Shown here in pieces: positions 26,482 through 35,140 of a stretch of 64,000 nt of DNA. Location of the stretch: positions 83,988 to 147,987 of the forward strand of contig JAFUVU010000027.1 of NCBI GenBank assembly GCA_017477465.1, in the 5' to 3' direction. Every line of letters begins with the position of its first letter. Position 1 is the stretch's first letter. The position numbers and the translations under genes are program-made. The DNA is from Bacteroidales bacterium (GTDB lineage Bacteria; Bacteroidota; Bacteroidia; Bacteroidales; UBA932). Under the pieces are notes generated by a model. That model did no database searches. It worked only from the letters and a program-made list of their open reading frames with translations, and had not been told where the DNA came from.

Positions 26482-29370
26482 TCAATATCCGAAGATCTCC
26501 TCCATAGTGAGCTGTTTCACAGGACCCAAGCTTCTGAGGAAGTTCATGTCCAGGTCTTTTACGTCGCCCAGGATGGCGTAGTTGTAGGTGCGGCCAGCGA
26601 TCCACTGCTTGTGGGTGGCAAGAAGGTCGTCCATTGTGAGGGCGCCCACCTTTTCGAACACCTGCTTTTCGCGGGGTTCTTTCAGGCCAAGTTCCTGTGC
26701 ATTGAGATAAGAGTACAGGACGCTGGCGCCTTTCACACGCTGGGTGCGGAGCTTGCCCAGGATGGAAGCCTTGGCAATTTCCAGGTTTTCAGTGGCCTGG
26801 GGCAGGGTTTCGATGATTTCGTCGAAGCCTTCCACCGCTTTCTGAAGTTTGTCGTTCTGGGAGGCGATTGTGGCGCGGAAGGAGTAGCTGTCGTCCTTGA
26901 AGGAGGGGCCGCCGAGCCAGGCGCCGGCGCTGTAGGCCAGGGCGCGGGATTCCCTCATCTCCTGGAACACGATGGCGTTCATGCCGCCTCCGTAGTATTC
27001 GTTGAAGAGGTCGATGTAAGGATCCTGTGCAAGATTCAGCTTTTCTCCCCTGTTGGAGAACTGTACATAATTGAACTGTCGTGCAGTGAAGGGCGCCACA
27101 AACACCTGTTTCTCAGCGGTCAAACGCTTCTGCGGATAGGAACGCTGCAGGGGTTCCAGAGATTCGCCCAGCGGGTGGGCTTCCTCAAGCATCTTGATCA
27201 GTTCCTGCTCCGAGGCGGGACCGTAATAGATAATCTTATGCTGTTTTCCGGAGAAGGAGCGGAGCATCGCCAGCAGGTCCTCCGAACTGATTGTCTGGAG
27301 GGCGTCGTTGGTGAGGGTGGTCTTCTTGATGAATTCCGGGCCGTAGATCACGTAGTTCTGGAGGGCGCTGTTGCAGGCGCGCTGGTTCATCTTGGCGTCG
27401 GACCTGGCGCGGATCATATCGGCCTTAAGTTCTTCAAGGACAGCGTCGTCGCCCTTGGCGCCGTTAAGGCGTGACTGCGTGAGAGTGAGGGCCTTGCCGA
27501 TGTTTTCGCTGAGACCGCTCACGGAAAGCTGCGTGACATTTGAGCCCACGGAAAGGCCGCTGCGGCAGGCCAGGCCGTACATGGCGGAGGCGAATTCAGA
27601 GGCGGAGCAATCCGGCGTGCCCAGATACTCGACATAGTCGGAGGCAAGGGACAGGGCGGGAGCGTCGTTGGTGCCGCAGTCGTAGCGGAAGCTTAGCTGG
27701 GCGATATCGTTCTGCTCATTTTTCTTGTACAGCAGTTCCAGGCCCTTGTAGGAGAGCACGGACATATCTTTTTCGTAGTCCACGAAGACGGGCTCGATGG
27801 GGGCGGGTTCATCGGCGGCTACGGCTTTCAGGAAATCGCTCTGCTTGTCGCGGTTGGTTACGATGGGGGTGATGCGGGGAGCTTCGATTTTCTTTTCGAA
27901 GGGGTTCACGCCGTTGTGCTTATAGACGATGGCGTAGTTGTCGTCGGCCAGGTATTTCTCTGCCCATTCCGTGATGTCTTCCTTGGTAAGGGCAGCGATG
28001 CGGGCGGGCCGATTAACCTCTGATTCCCAGGTGGTTCCGTTCACGAAGGAGTTTACGAACTGGGTGGCGCGCTGGCTGTTGTAGGTGAGCATCTGCATCT
28101 GGCGGAGCTTCCAGTTGGCTTTGGCGGCCTCCAGGAGTTCGTCGGAGAATTCGCCGTCGCGCAGCTTTTCAATTTCTTCCAGGACGATGTCGCGGAGTTC
28201 TTCCAGGGACTGGCCTTCCTTGGGCATGCCTTCTACCAGGAAGAGGCCATAGTCCGCCCTGTTGTAGGGGAAGATGTCCATGCCCAGGGCCTTCTGCTGC
28301 TGGACTACATCAAGGTCGATAAGGCCGGCCATGCCGTTGGAGAGAATGGAACCGGCGATGGAGGAGATGTCACTTTCCTCGGACGAGGCGCCGGGGGTGC
28401 GCCAGCCCATCATCACGAAGTCGGCCTCAGGACCCCAGACTTCTGCTACGGAAGGGGTTTCCAGGGCTTTGGCGGGGGCTACTTCCCATTTAGGAAGAGT
28501 AGGATTGGCCTTCCATGAGCCGAAGTATTTCTTGATGGTGGCAAGGGTTTTTTCGGGGTCGAAATCGCCTGACAGACAGATAGCTACGTTATTGGGAACA
28601 TAGTAGATATCCTTCTGACGGCGGATGGCCTTCAGGGAAGGATTCTTCAGGTGGTCCTGCGTGCCGATAACGGTCTGCGTGCCGTAGGGGTGGCCCTGGA
28701 AGAGCATGGAATCCAGTGCTTCCATGGCATTTTCGCTGCCGCTGGCCATGCCCATGTTCTTTTCCTCATAGACGGCTTCCAGTTCTGTGTGGAAACCGCG
28801 GAAGACGCAGTTCATGAAGCGGTCGGCCTCTATCTTGGCCCAGTTTTCCAGCTGGTTGGAGGGGATTTCCTCAACGTAGCAGGTGACGTCGTTGGAGGTG
28901 TAGGCGTTGGAGCCTTCCGAGCCGATGATGCTCATCAGCTTGTCGTACTCGTTGGGGATGGCTATCTTGGAGGCTTCGTAGCTGATGGAGTCAATCTGGT
29001 GGTACAGGGCCAGGCGTTCGCCTTCATCGGTGAGGGTGCGGTACACCTCAAAGAGGGAGTCGATGGCGGCGAGGAGGGGTTTTTCCGCCTCGTAATTCTG
29101 TGTGCCGAACTGCTCCGTGCCTTTGAACATCATATGCTCAAGATAGTGGGCGAGGCCGGTGTTGTCGGCGGGGTCGTTCTTGCCGCCGGAACGGACGGCG
29201 ATATAGGTTTGGATGCGGGGTTCGTCCTTGTTTACCGTCATGTAAACTTTGAGGCCGTTGTCCAGGGTGTAGATGCGGGAGTTCATGGGGTCTCCCTTGA
29301 CGGACTGGTACCTGGAACAGGCGCTGGCAGCAAACACTGCCGCCAAAAGAATAAGTAAATACTTTTTCAT
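26482..29370 (-). CDS. M16 family zinc metallopeptidase, lipoprotein
   Basis: A 962-residue two-domain M16 (pitrilysin-type) peptidase. The signal ends at a lipobox (ASACSR, Cys18). The inverted zinc motif HYLEH gives ligands His75 and His79 and catalytic Glu78; the third ligand lies in the AVYEEKNMG segment near 155. The C-terminal half (from about 500) is the inactive M16 partner domain, with EYYGGGMNAIVFQEMRESRALAYS as its hallmark. Codon use is more GC-rich than in the neighbouring PUL. Family members degrade short peptides in the periplasm or at the outer membrane. It is the first gene of the minus-strand run and is divergent from tyrS; a -7 box TAATTTTG lies at 29423-29430. Confidence 0.9.
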   Translation of the reverse strand: MKKYLLILLAAVFAASACSRYQSVKGDPMNSRIYTLDNGLKVYMTVNKDEPRIQTYIAVRSGGKNDPADNTGLAHYLEHMMFKGTEQFGTQNYEAEKPLLAAIDSLFEVYRTLTDEGERLALYHQIDSISYEASKIAIPNEYDKLMSIIGSEGSNAYTSNDVTCYVEEIPSNQLENWAKIEADRFMNCVFRGFHTELEAVYEEKNMGMASGSENAMEALDSMLFQGHPYGTQTVIGTQDHLKNPSLKAIRRQKDIYYVPNNVAICLSGDFDPEKTLATIKKYFGSWKANPTLPKWEVAPAKALETPSVAEVWGPEADFVMMGWRTPGASSEESDISSIAGSILSNGMAGLIDLDVVQQQKALGMDIFPYNRADYGLFLVEGMPKEGQSLEELRDIVLEEIEKLRDGEFSDELLEAAKANWKLRQMQMLTYNSQRATQFVNSFVNGTTWESEVNRPARIAALTKEDITEWAEKYLADDNYAIVYKHNGVNPFEKKIEAPRITPIVTNRDKQSDFLKAVAADEPAPIEPVFVDYEKDMSVLSYKGLELLYKKNEQNDIAQLSFRYDCGTNDAPALSLASDYVEYLGTPDCSASEFASAMYGLACRSGLSVGSNVTQLSVSGLSENIGKALTLTQSRLNGAKGDDAVLEELKADMIRARSDAKMNQRACNSALQNYVIYGPEFIKKTTLTNDALQTISSEDLLAMLRSFSGKQHKIIYYGPASEQELIKMLEEAHPLGESLEPLQRSYPQKRLTAEKQVFVAPFTARQFNYVQFSNRGEKLNLAQDPYIDLFNEYYGGGMNAIVFQEMRESRALAYSAGAWLGGPSFKDDSYSFRATIASQNDKLQKAVEGFDEIIETLPQATENLEIAKASILGKLRTQRVKGASVLYSYLNAQELGLKEPREKQVFEKVGALTMDDLLATHKQWIAGRTYNYAILGDVKDLDMNFLRSLGPVKQLTMEEIFGY

Positions 29371-29422
29371 CGGATAGTATCGTTAAATATACACATTAAC
29401 CAAGCGTTGTTTCAGCATGTCA

Positions 29423-29430
29423 CAAAATTA
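29423..29430 (-). promoter_or_regulatory. -7 box for the M16 peptidase gene
   Basis: Minus strand TAATTTTG matches TAnnTTTG exactly, 52 nt upstream of the ATG at 29370. No clear -33 box was found. Confidence 0.5.
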
Positions 29431-29443
29431 CATAAAAATATCG

Positions 29444-29451
29444 TATCTTTG
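29444..29451 (+). promoter_or_regulatory. -7 box for tyrS
   Basis: TATCTTTG matches the Bacteroidota -7 consensus TAnnTTTG exactly and lies 31 nt ahead of the tyrS ATG at 29483. It argues against an in-frame upstream ATG at 29417, which would lie upstream of the transcription start. Confidence 0.7.
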
Positions 29452-29482
29452 CAGACTGACCGAGAAAAAAGAATACTCAGAT

Positions 29483-30769
29483 ATGAAAAATTTTGTTGAA
29501 GAATTAAAGTGGCGCGGCATGATCCAGGACATCATGCCCGGAACAGAGGAAAAACTCATGGAAGGCCCCCAGGCCGCCTACGTAGGCATAGACCCCACCG
29601 CCGATTCCCTTCACATCGGCCACCTGGTAAGTGTAATGATTCTCAAGCACTTCCAAAACTGCGGGCACAAGCCTTACGCCCTGGTCGGCGGCGCAACCGG
29701 CATGATCGGCGACCCCTCCATGAAAAGCGCGGAGCGCAACCTTCTGGACGAAGCCACCCTCAATCATAATGTAGCCTGCATCAAAGCCCAGCTCTCCCGT
29801 TTCCTGGACTTCGACTCCACCGCCCCCAACAAAGCGGAACTCGTAAACAATTACGACTGGATGAAAGACTACAGCTTCATCAATTTCATCCGTGATATCG
29901 GCAAGCACATCACCGTCAATTACATGATGGCAAAGGACTCCGTCAAGAAGCGTCTCTCCAGAGACTCCTCCGAAGGCATGTCCTTCACAGAGTTCAGCTA
30001 CCAGCTGATGCAAGGATACGACTTCTACTGGCTCTGGAAAAACAAGGGCTGCGTCCTTCAGCTTGGCGGTTCCGACCAATGGGGCAACATCACAACGGGT
30101 ACGGAGCTCATCCGTCGCATGGACGGCGGCGAAGCCTTCGCCCTCACCTGCCCTCTCATCCGCAAGGCCGACGGCACCAAATTCGGCAAAACCGAAAAAG
30201 GCAACATCTGGCTGGATGCAGAGCGCACCTCCCCCTACGAGTTCTACCAGTTCTGGCTCAACGTGGCCGATGACGACGCAGAGCGTTACATCAAGATTTT
30301 CACGATGCTGGACCGCGAAACCATCGAGAATCTGATCGCCTCTCACCGCGAAGATCCCGGCCAGCGCCAGCTTCAGAAAGCCCTGGCCCGCGAAGTCACC
30401 GTCATGTGCCACGGCCAGCAAGCGTACGAAAATGCCGTAGCAGCGTCCCAGATGCTTTTCAGCGGCAATTCCGAAGCTCTCAAAAAACTGGACGAAAGGA
30501 CTTTCCTCGCCGTTTTCGGAGACGTTCCCTCCTTTGACATAAGCCGCGAAGACCTCCCCTGCAACATCCTCGATCTGCTTGCCGTAAAGACCTCCATCCT
30601 TCCTTCAAAAGGCGAGGCCCGCAAAATGGTCCAGGGTAACGGTATCGCAATCAACAAAGACAAAGTGAACGGCATAGAAGCCACAGTAACCGAGGCCGAT
30701 ATCGTGAACGGTCACTACATCCTTGCCCAGAAAGGCAAGAAGAATTACTTCATCATCAATATAAAATAG
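29483..30769 (+). CDS. tyrS: Tyrosyl-tRNA synthetase
   Basis: A 428-residue class I aminoacyl-tRNA synthetase charging tRNA-Tyr. HIGH is at 44-47 (DSLHIGHL), a KMSKS-type loop KFGKTEKG is near 230, and the tyrosine-pocket strands [13 protein letters not shown] and [13 protein letters not shown] are present. A C-terminal S4 RNA-binding domain (about 365-428) ends the protein. I chose the ATG at 29483 because the promoter box lies between it and the upstream in-frame ATG. It is the first gene of a plus-strand run and is followed 3 nt later by rbfA. Codon use is that of a well-expressed gene. Confidence 0.97.
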   Translation: MKNFVEELKWRGMIQDIMPGTEEKLMEGPQAAYVGIDPTADSLHIGHLVSVMILKHFQNCGHKPYALVGGATGMIGDPSMKSAERNLLDEATLNHNVACIKAQLSRFLDFDSTAPNKAELVNNYDWMKDYSFINFIRDIGKHITVNYMMAKDSVKKRLSRDSSEGMSFTEFSYQLMQGYDFYWLWKNKGCVLQLGGSDQWGNITTGTELIRRMDGGEAFALTCPLIRKADGTKFGKTEKGNIWLDAERTSPYEFYQFWLNVADDDAERYIKIFTMLDRETIENLIASHREDPGQRQLQKALAREVTVMCHGQQAYENAVAASQMLFSGNSEALKKLDERTFLAVFGDVPSFDISREDLPCNILDLLAVKTSILPSKGEARKMVQGNGIAINKDKVNGIEATVTEADIVNGHYILAQKGKKNYFIINIK

Positions 30770-30772
30770 AGG

Positions 30773-31120
30773 ATGGAAAAGCAAGCAAGTACAAGGCAAC
30801 TGAAGGTTGCCCGTGAAATCCAGAAGGACCTTGCGGAAATAATCCGTTCCAAGGGAATGGCGGCCTTTGGCGGCGCCCTGGTAACGGTAAGCGAAGTCCG
30901 CGTAAGTCCGGACCTTTCCGTAGCCAAAGTCTTCGTGAGCATATTCCCTTCCGATAAACAGGAAAGCGTGATGCAGCTTCTGGAAGAAAACAACAAAGCC
31001 ATCCGCGGGGAGCTTGGACACCTGGTTGCAAAACAGTTCCGCATAGTTCCGGAGCTCATCTTCCTCCTGGACAGCACGCTTGACTACGCAGAGCACATAG
31101 AGGAGCTTCTGAAAAAGTAG
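30773..31120 (+). CDS. rbfA: 30S ribosome-binding factor A
   Basis: A 115-residue RbfA, the KH-fold factor needed for late maturation of the 30S subunit and 16S 5' end processing. The start STRQLKVAREIQKDLAEII, the middle VRVSPDLSVAKVFVSIFP and the end RIVPELIFLLDSTLDYAEHIEELL fit the family along its full length. It is 3 nt downstream of tyrS and 38 nt upstream of the permease gene; that gap is filled by an interspersed repeat. Confidence 0.95.
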   Translation: MEKQASTRQLKVAREIQKDLAEIIRSKGMAAFGGALVTVSEVRVSPDLSVAKVFVSIFPSDKQESVMQLLEENNKAIRGELGHLVAKQFRIVPELIFLLDSTLDYAEHIEELLKK

Positions 31121-31144
31121 ATTCTTCGCTTCGCTCAGAATGAC
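31120..31144. repeat. Interspersed palindrome-type repeat, copy 1 (rbfA-permease gap)
   Basis: A 25-bp unit starting GATTCTTCGCTTCGCTCAGA and ending ATGAC, with a near-identical copy at 54295-54319 (two differences). It begins on the last base of the rbfA stop. The segment TCAGAATGAC is repeated 17 bp later, where it supplies the ATG of the permease gene. Repeats of this look are scattered between genes in many bacterial genomes. Confidence 0.7.
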
Positions 31145-31158
31145 AAGGGAGGATCAGA

Positions 31159-32352
31159 ATGACTAGGTTGCCGCTTACATTTGCTGTGCGCTACCTTTTT
31201 GCCCGGAAATCTTACAATGTCATCAATGTAATTTCAGGGATAGGGGTAGCGGGAATGGCTGTGGGAACTGCGGCGCTTATAATCATCCTGTCTGTTTTCA
31301 ACGGCTTCAACAATCTTGTCAGCAGTTCCCTTTCGGACGCAGGGGCCGATATTGTAATACGCCCTTCGAGCGGAAAAGTCTTCTCTCCCGATGGTCCCGT
31401 CTTCAAGGATGTACTGGATAACGAAGACATCATCCGCCTTTCCAGCGTTCTTGAAGAGCAGGTTTTCCTCTCCTACGAAGGCAAACAAAGCCTGGCGCGC
31501 GCCAAAGGCATAGACAGCGCGGCCGAGGAAGACTCCCGCCTTCAGGAGCACATCATCGACGGCAAGTGGGCCCTTCATAAAGGCGAACTGCCGCAGGCCG
31601 TTGCAGGTGCCACCCTTGCCTATAATCTGGGTTTGAGCCCACGCTTTGTGACTCCGCTCCAAATCCACTACCCTTCCAGGACTGAACAGGTTTCCCTGTC
31701 CAATCCTGCCGCTTCCCTTCACACGGTCAATGCCCAGGTTGCAGGCGTAATGTCAGTTAATGCCGAAACGGACGCCAAACTTCTCGTTGTCCCCATCGGC
31801 CTGATGCGGGAACTGCTTGGATACGAGTCGGAGGTTTCCTGCCTGGAAATATGGACTGCGCCCGGCAAATCCAAAAGCGTGCAAAAAGATTTGAAGAAAC
31901 TGCTTGGAGCGGATTTCAAAGTATTGGACCGCTATGAGCAGGACGAAAGCGTGTACAAAATGATGCGTTACGAAAAACTGGCCATTTATCTGATTCTGGT
32001 CTTCGTCGTACTCATTATCGCGCTCAATATCTACAGCTCCTTAAAGATGCTGATCATCGAAAAGGAGGGAGACTGCGAGACACTCCGCAGTCTGGGAGCG
32101 CCCAAGCAACTGCTGCGCAGAATCTTCCTGCTTGAAGGCTGGCTGGTGTCGCTCCTTGGCATGGCTGTCGGCCTTGTCATTGGAATCGCTCTGGTCCTGC
32201 TTCAGCAGCGTTACGGCTTTATTCAGATGCCGGGTAATTTTGCCGTTTCGGCTTATCCTGTCGCCCTTAAAACCGGCGACATTCTGTGGACGGCGGCAGG
32301 CGTTGCCGGCATCGGCTATCTGATGGCACTCATCCCTTCACGTCAGCTATGA
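31159..32352 (+). CDS. LolC/LolE-type ABC transporter permease (FtsX-like)
   Basis: A 397-residue inner-membrane permease with the LolC/E layout: an N-terminal membrane segment (about 24-48, INVISGIGVAGMAVGTAALIIILSVFNG), a large periplasmic MacB-like domain (about 50-265), and three C-terminal segments forming an FtsX domain (about 270-395). LolCDE moves lipoproteins from the inner membrane to the LolA carrier. No LolD ATPase is adjacent, so the partner must be elsewhere. The ATG falls inside repeat-derived sequence. The 3' end overlaps the next gene by 4 nt. Confidence 0.85.
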   Translation: MTRLPLTFAVRYLFARKSYNVINVISGIGVAGMAVGTAALIIILSVFNGFNNLVSSSLSDAGADIVIRPSSGKVFSPDGPVFKDVLDNEDIIRLSSVLEEQVFLSYEGKQSLARAKGIDSAAEEDSRLQEHIIDGKWALHKGELPQAVAGATLAYNLGLSPRFVTPLQIHYPSRTEQVSLSNPAASLHTVNAQVAGVMSVNAETDAKLLVVPIGLMRELLGYESEVSCLEIWTAPGKSKSVQKDLKKLLGADFKVLDRYEQDESVYKMMRYEKLAIYLILVFVVLIIALNIYSSLKMLIIEKEGDCETLRSLGAPKQLLRRIFLLEGWLVSLLGMAVGLVIGIALVLLQQRYGFIQMPGNFAVSAYPVALKTGDILWTAAGVAGIGYLMALIPSRQL

Positions 32353-33278
32353 AAAAAACGCTCTGGGGCTTGCTTCTATTGATGCTTATGGCATTGGACC
32401 TGCTTGCAGGTGACGGCATAAGCTGGCCCGAAGGGATAGTTTTCTTCCATTTGCGCCTTCCCCGCATGTTGACGGCCCTTTTGGCAGGTGCCGCCATGGC
32501 TCTCTCCGGCACGCAAATGCAGGCCCTTTTCCGCAATCCCCTGGCCGATCCGCACATAATGGGCGTCTCCTCGGGGGCGGGCTTCGGCGCCGCGCTGGCA
32601 GCTATGGCTGTCGGCAGTACATCGGCACTGGCGGGCTCGGTTTCGCTGATCGGAGGCGCTTTCGTGGGCGCAATTATTTCGGGAGCACTTATCATGGCCG
32701 CGTCGATGCGCGTCAAGAGCACCGGGACGCTGCTTCTTGTCGGAGTCATGCTTGGCTTCATCTTCAGCGCTTTCAGTTCTATTCTTCAATACACAGCCGG
32801 TGAGGAAAGCCTGAAACTGTTCTACAGCTGGATGGCCGGCAGCTTCTCCGGCGCGGGATACGGCAGCCTGGCTTGGATAGGCGCGGCCGTAGCAATCGGC
32901 ATCGTGCTTTCCCTGACGAATTTGAAAGCGCTGGACCTGATACTTTTCGGAGACGACTTTGCCAGCTTTTCAGGCCTGTCGCTCAAGAGTTTACGCATAA
33001 GCGTCATGCTTGGCTGTGCCTTAATGACAGGCGCAGTGACCGCTTTCTGCGGGCCGATAGGTTTCGTTGGCATCGCCGCTCCGCATATAATGCGCAGAAG
33101 CCTTGGGACATCGGCACACAGGACTATTATTCCTTGGGGGATGGTGGCCGGAGCATGCCTGACGCTTGCCGGCGACATTGCGGCTCATCTGCCCAGAACT
33201 CCCCTTCCTGTCGGCAGCACTTTGGCCCTTCTCGGCATCCCCATCATCATAGTTTTGCTTTGGAGGAATCGCCTATGA
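32349..33278 (+). CDS. FecCD/BtuC-family ABC transporter permease
   Basis: A 309-residue inner-membrane permease for iron-siderophore, haem or cobalamin uptake. The family hallmark RLPRMLTALLAGAAMALSGT followed by FRNPLADPHIMGVSSGAGFG is at about 37-85, and the coupling region GPIGFVGIAAPHIMRR is near 240. Nine or ten hydrophobic segments are visible. I chose the ATG at 32349 (MKKTLWGLL), overlapping the upstream stop by 4 nt. The gene overlaps the ATPase gene by 4 nt. No substrate-binding protein or TonB receptor for metal is in the window, so the ligand is not known. Confidence 0.9.
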   Translation: MKKTLWGLLLLMLMALDLLAGDGISWPEGIVFFHLRLPRMLTALLAGAAMALSGTQMQALFRNPLADPHIMGVSSGAGFGAALAAMAVGSTSALAGSVSLIGGAFVGAIISGALIMAASMRVKSTGTLLLVGVMLGFIFSAFSSILQYTAGEESLKLFYSWMAGSFSGAGYGSLAWIGAAVAIGIVLSLTNLKALDLILFGDDFASFSGLSLKSLRISVMLGCALMTGAVTAFCGPIGFVGIAAPHIMRRSLGTSAHRTIIPWGMVAGACLTLAGDIAAHLPRTPLPVGSTLALLGIPIIIVLLWRNRL

Positions 33279-33922
33279 TGGATATCAGACATCTGCGCCT
33301 TGCCTACGGCGACAGGATTCTCGCTCAGGACATCAACTTCTCCCTGCATGGTGGAGAATGTCTCCTTCTTGCCGGCGCAAACGGCTGTGGCAAAAGCACT
33401 TTGCTCAAAACCTTGGCGGCAAGCGAGAATAATTGCCTCCTCATCCCTACCGGAATCCCCAAAGTGCAAGGCTTTACTGTCCAAGAGTTTATCCACACCG
33501 GCTGCTATAAGGAAAGCAACTGGGCCGGCAAATTGCAGGAAGGGCTGCAGCTAAGGATGGAAGCGGCGCTTCAGCTGCTCGGCCTAAGCCAACTTCGTAG
33601 TCGGGACATTTCCACCCTGAGCGACGGCGAATTCCAAAAAGCCTGCATAGCCGTAGGACTGACCAGAAATGCCGATATCCTTCTCCTTGACGAACCCACA
33701 GCCTATCTGGACGTGGACAACCGCCTTATGGTACTGCAAACTTTGAGGGAAGTGGCCCGCAAAGCCGGAGTCGGCATTATTTTCTCTTCGCACGACATAC
33801 AGGACGCACTCCTGTATGCACATCGCGTCCTTGCATTCACGCCCGGCGGCGGCTTCCTTGAATCTACAACGGAAAACCGCCCGGATATACTCCAGGCGGC
33901 ATTTCCACGCTTGCATTTGTAG
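33275..33922 (+). CDS. FecE/BtuD-type ABC transporter ATP-binding protein
   Basis: A 215-residue ATPase that partners the preceding permease. Walker A is GANGCGKST (near 38), the signature is LSDGEFQKA (near 125), Walker B is ILLLDEPT (near 146) and the H-loop is SSHD. The protein is shorter than the usual 250-260 residues, mostly in the stretch between Walker A and the Q-loop. Start at 33275 (MMDIRHL) overlaps the permease stop. The stop at 33922 is only 9 nt from the stop of the convergent MFS gene, and I see no terminator hairpin between them. Confidence 0.9.
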   Translation: MMDIRHLRLAYGDRILAQDINFSLHGGECLLLAGANGCGKSTLLKTLAASENNCLLIPTGIPKVQGFTVQEFIHTGCYKESNWAGKLQEGLQLRMEAALQLLGLSQLRSRDISTLSDGEFQKACIAVGLTRNADILLLDEPTAYLDVDNRLMVLQTLREVARKAGVGIIFSSHDIQDALLYAHRVLAFTPGGGFLESTTENRPDILQAAFPRLHL

Positions 33923-33931
33923 CACGGGCGG

Positions 33932-35140
33932 CTATTGCATATCGTCTGTCTCCGGGTGCAGCACGGTGAGCTGAAGGATAAGAGCCAGAGCCGTAACCCC
34001 GCCTAAAATAGCGAAAGAGAGCCCCAGATTGGGGATTTTTCCCAAAAGCTGCGTGCAAAGCGCACCCATAGCCACGCCTACCATATTCATGAAACCGTAA
34101 GCTGTAGCCCTTAAACGAGAAGGCACGAATTGGCAGAGGATGGGCATATTGTTGGTGTCGAACATTCCATAGCCAAGGCCGAAAATAAGTCCGGACGCAA
34201 TTGCAGGCAAGAGCCCCTTCCCCAGCCCCATCATCACAAGTGCGGGAATCATCATGGACAGGCCGATTGCGCTTGTATAAACCCTGCCTTTGAGGTTCTT
34301 CTTCACCCATTTGTCGCTGAGCGGGCCGCCAACCATTACGCCGATGAACGATGCCAGCGCAATGGTGATAGTGGCCACGGGGCCTGCAACCGACATTCCG
34401 CCGTCGATGTGCTGGGCGAAAAGCGTCGGAAGCCAGTTTTTCGTAGCCCAACCGGGAAGCGAAGTGGATGCAAAGAAAAAGAGAATCACCCAGAACGCGA
34501 TATTGCTGAAAATGAGCCCGAAAGACTTGAAAATCGAGGTCGAAGGCACAGCCTGGCCGGCTTTAGGAGCAGGCGCGCGCTTTTCCTTAAGGCAGAATAC
34601 TAGCAGTGCAGCGTACAGCACGCCGATAATGCCGAACCAGTGAAAAGTCATGCGCCAGCTAAGCGCCTGGGCAAAGATGGCGCCGAAACCGCCCACAGCC
34701 TGTCCAAGATAAAGGCCGGTCATGTGAAGGCCGACGGCAAGCGAGCGGCTTTTGCCGGCATGATAATCGGCAATCAGAGACAGACTTGAGGGGATGTAGA
34801 GGGCTTCGCTAACGCCCATAAGGCCGCGCAGCCAATACATCTGCGAGAAGCTCTGGCAATGTCCCATAAGCAGCGTCACCAGCGACCACACGCCTAAAGA
34901 GCCGACAATCAACCATTTACGGCTTAGCCTGTCGGCAATGCTGCCGGCGAAAGGGCTGACGATGGCATATACCCAGAGGAAGATGGCCATCAGCCGGCCA
35001 AAGTTCTGCGCCTGCTGCAGTTCGGCGATATCGGCCCCTATTGCCGTTTGCATGGTGGACAGCATCTGGCGGTCCAGATAATTCAGGAAGGCCACCACCG
35101 ACAGCAGGGCAACTACAATCCAAGGATAGTATTTTTTCAT
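33932..35140 (-). CDS. MFS transporter, probable sialic acid uptake
   Basis: A 402-residue major facilitator superfamily protein with 12 hydrophobic segments and the loop 2-3 motif GSIADRLSRKWLIVGS (near 66). It belongs to the organic-anion type (NYLDRQMLSTM near the start). Its gene starts immediately after the sialidase stop (no gap) and is the last of the sialic acid run, which matches the NanT role assigned to MFS carriers in Bacteroides nan clusters. I infer Neu5Ac as the substrate from context only; the family also carries hexuronates and other anions. Confidence 0.8.
   Translation of the reverse strand: MKKYYPWIVVALLSVVAFLNYLDRQMLSTMQTAIGADIAELQQAQNFGRLMAIFLWVYAIVSPFAGSIADRLSRKWLIVGSLGVWSLVTLLMGHCQSFSQMYWLRGLMGVSEALYIPSSLSLIADYHAGKSRSLAVGLHMTGLYLGQAVGGFGAIFAQALSWRMTFHWFGIIGVLYAALLVFCLKEKRAPAPKAGQAVPSTSIFKSFGLIFSNIAFWVILFFFASTSLPGWATKNWLPTLFAQHIDGGMSVAGPVATITIALASFIGVMVGGPLSDKWVKKNLKGRVYTSAIGLSMMIPALVMMGLGKGLLPAIASGLIFGLGYGMFDTNNMPILCQFVPSRLRATAYGFMNMVGVAMGALCTQLLGKIPNLGLSFAILGGVTALALILQLTVLHPETDDMQ

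Noticed and set aside
26446-27474. A 342-codon plus-strand open frame opposite the M16 peptidase gene
   Set aside because: It is antisense to a clear M16 domain, and its Gly/Val/His-rich composition is that expected of the complement of a GC-rich gene.
28651-29358. A 235-codon plus-strand open frame near the 5' end of the M16 gene
   Set aside because: Also antisense to the M16 coding sequence, which has intact motifs; no promoter or family features.
29504-30421. A 305-codon minus-strand open frame inside tyrS
   Set aside because: Antisense to tyrS; long only because of codon bias in a highly expressed gene.
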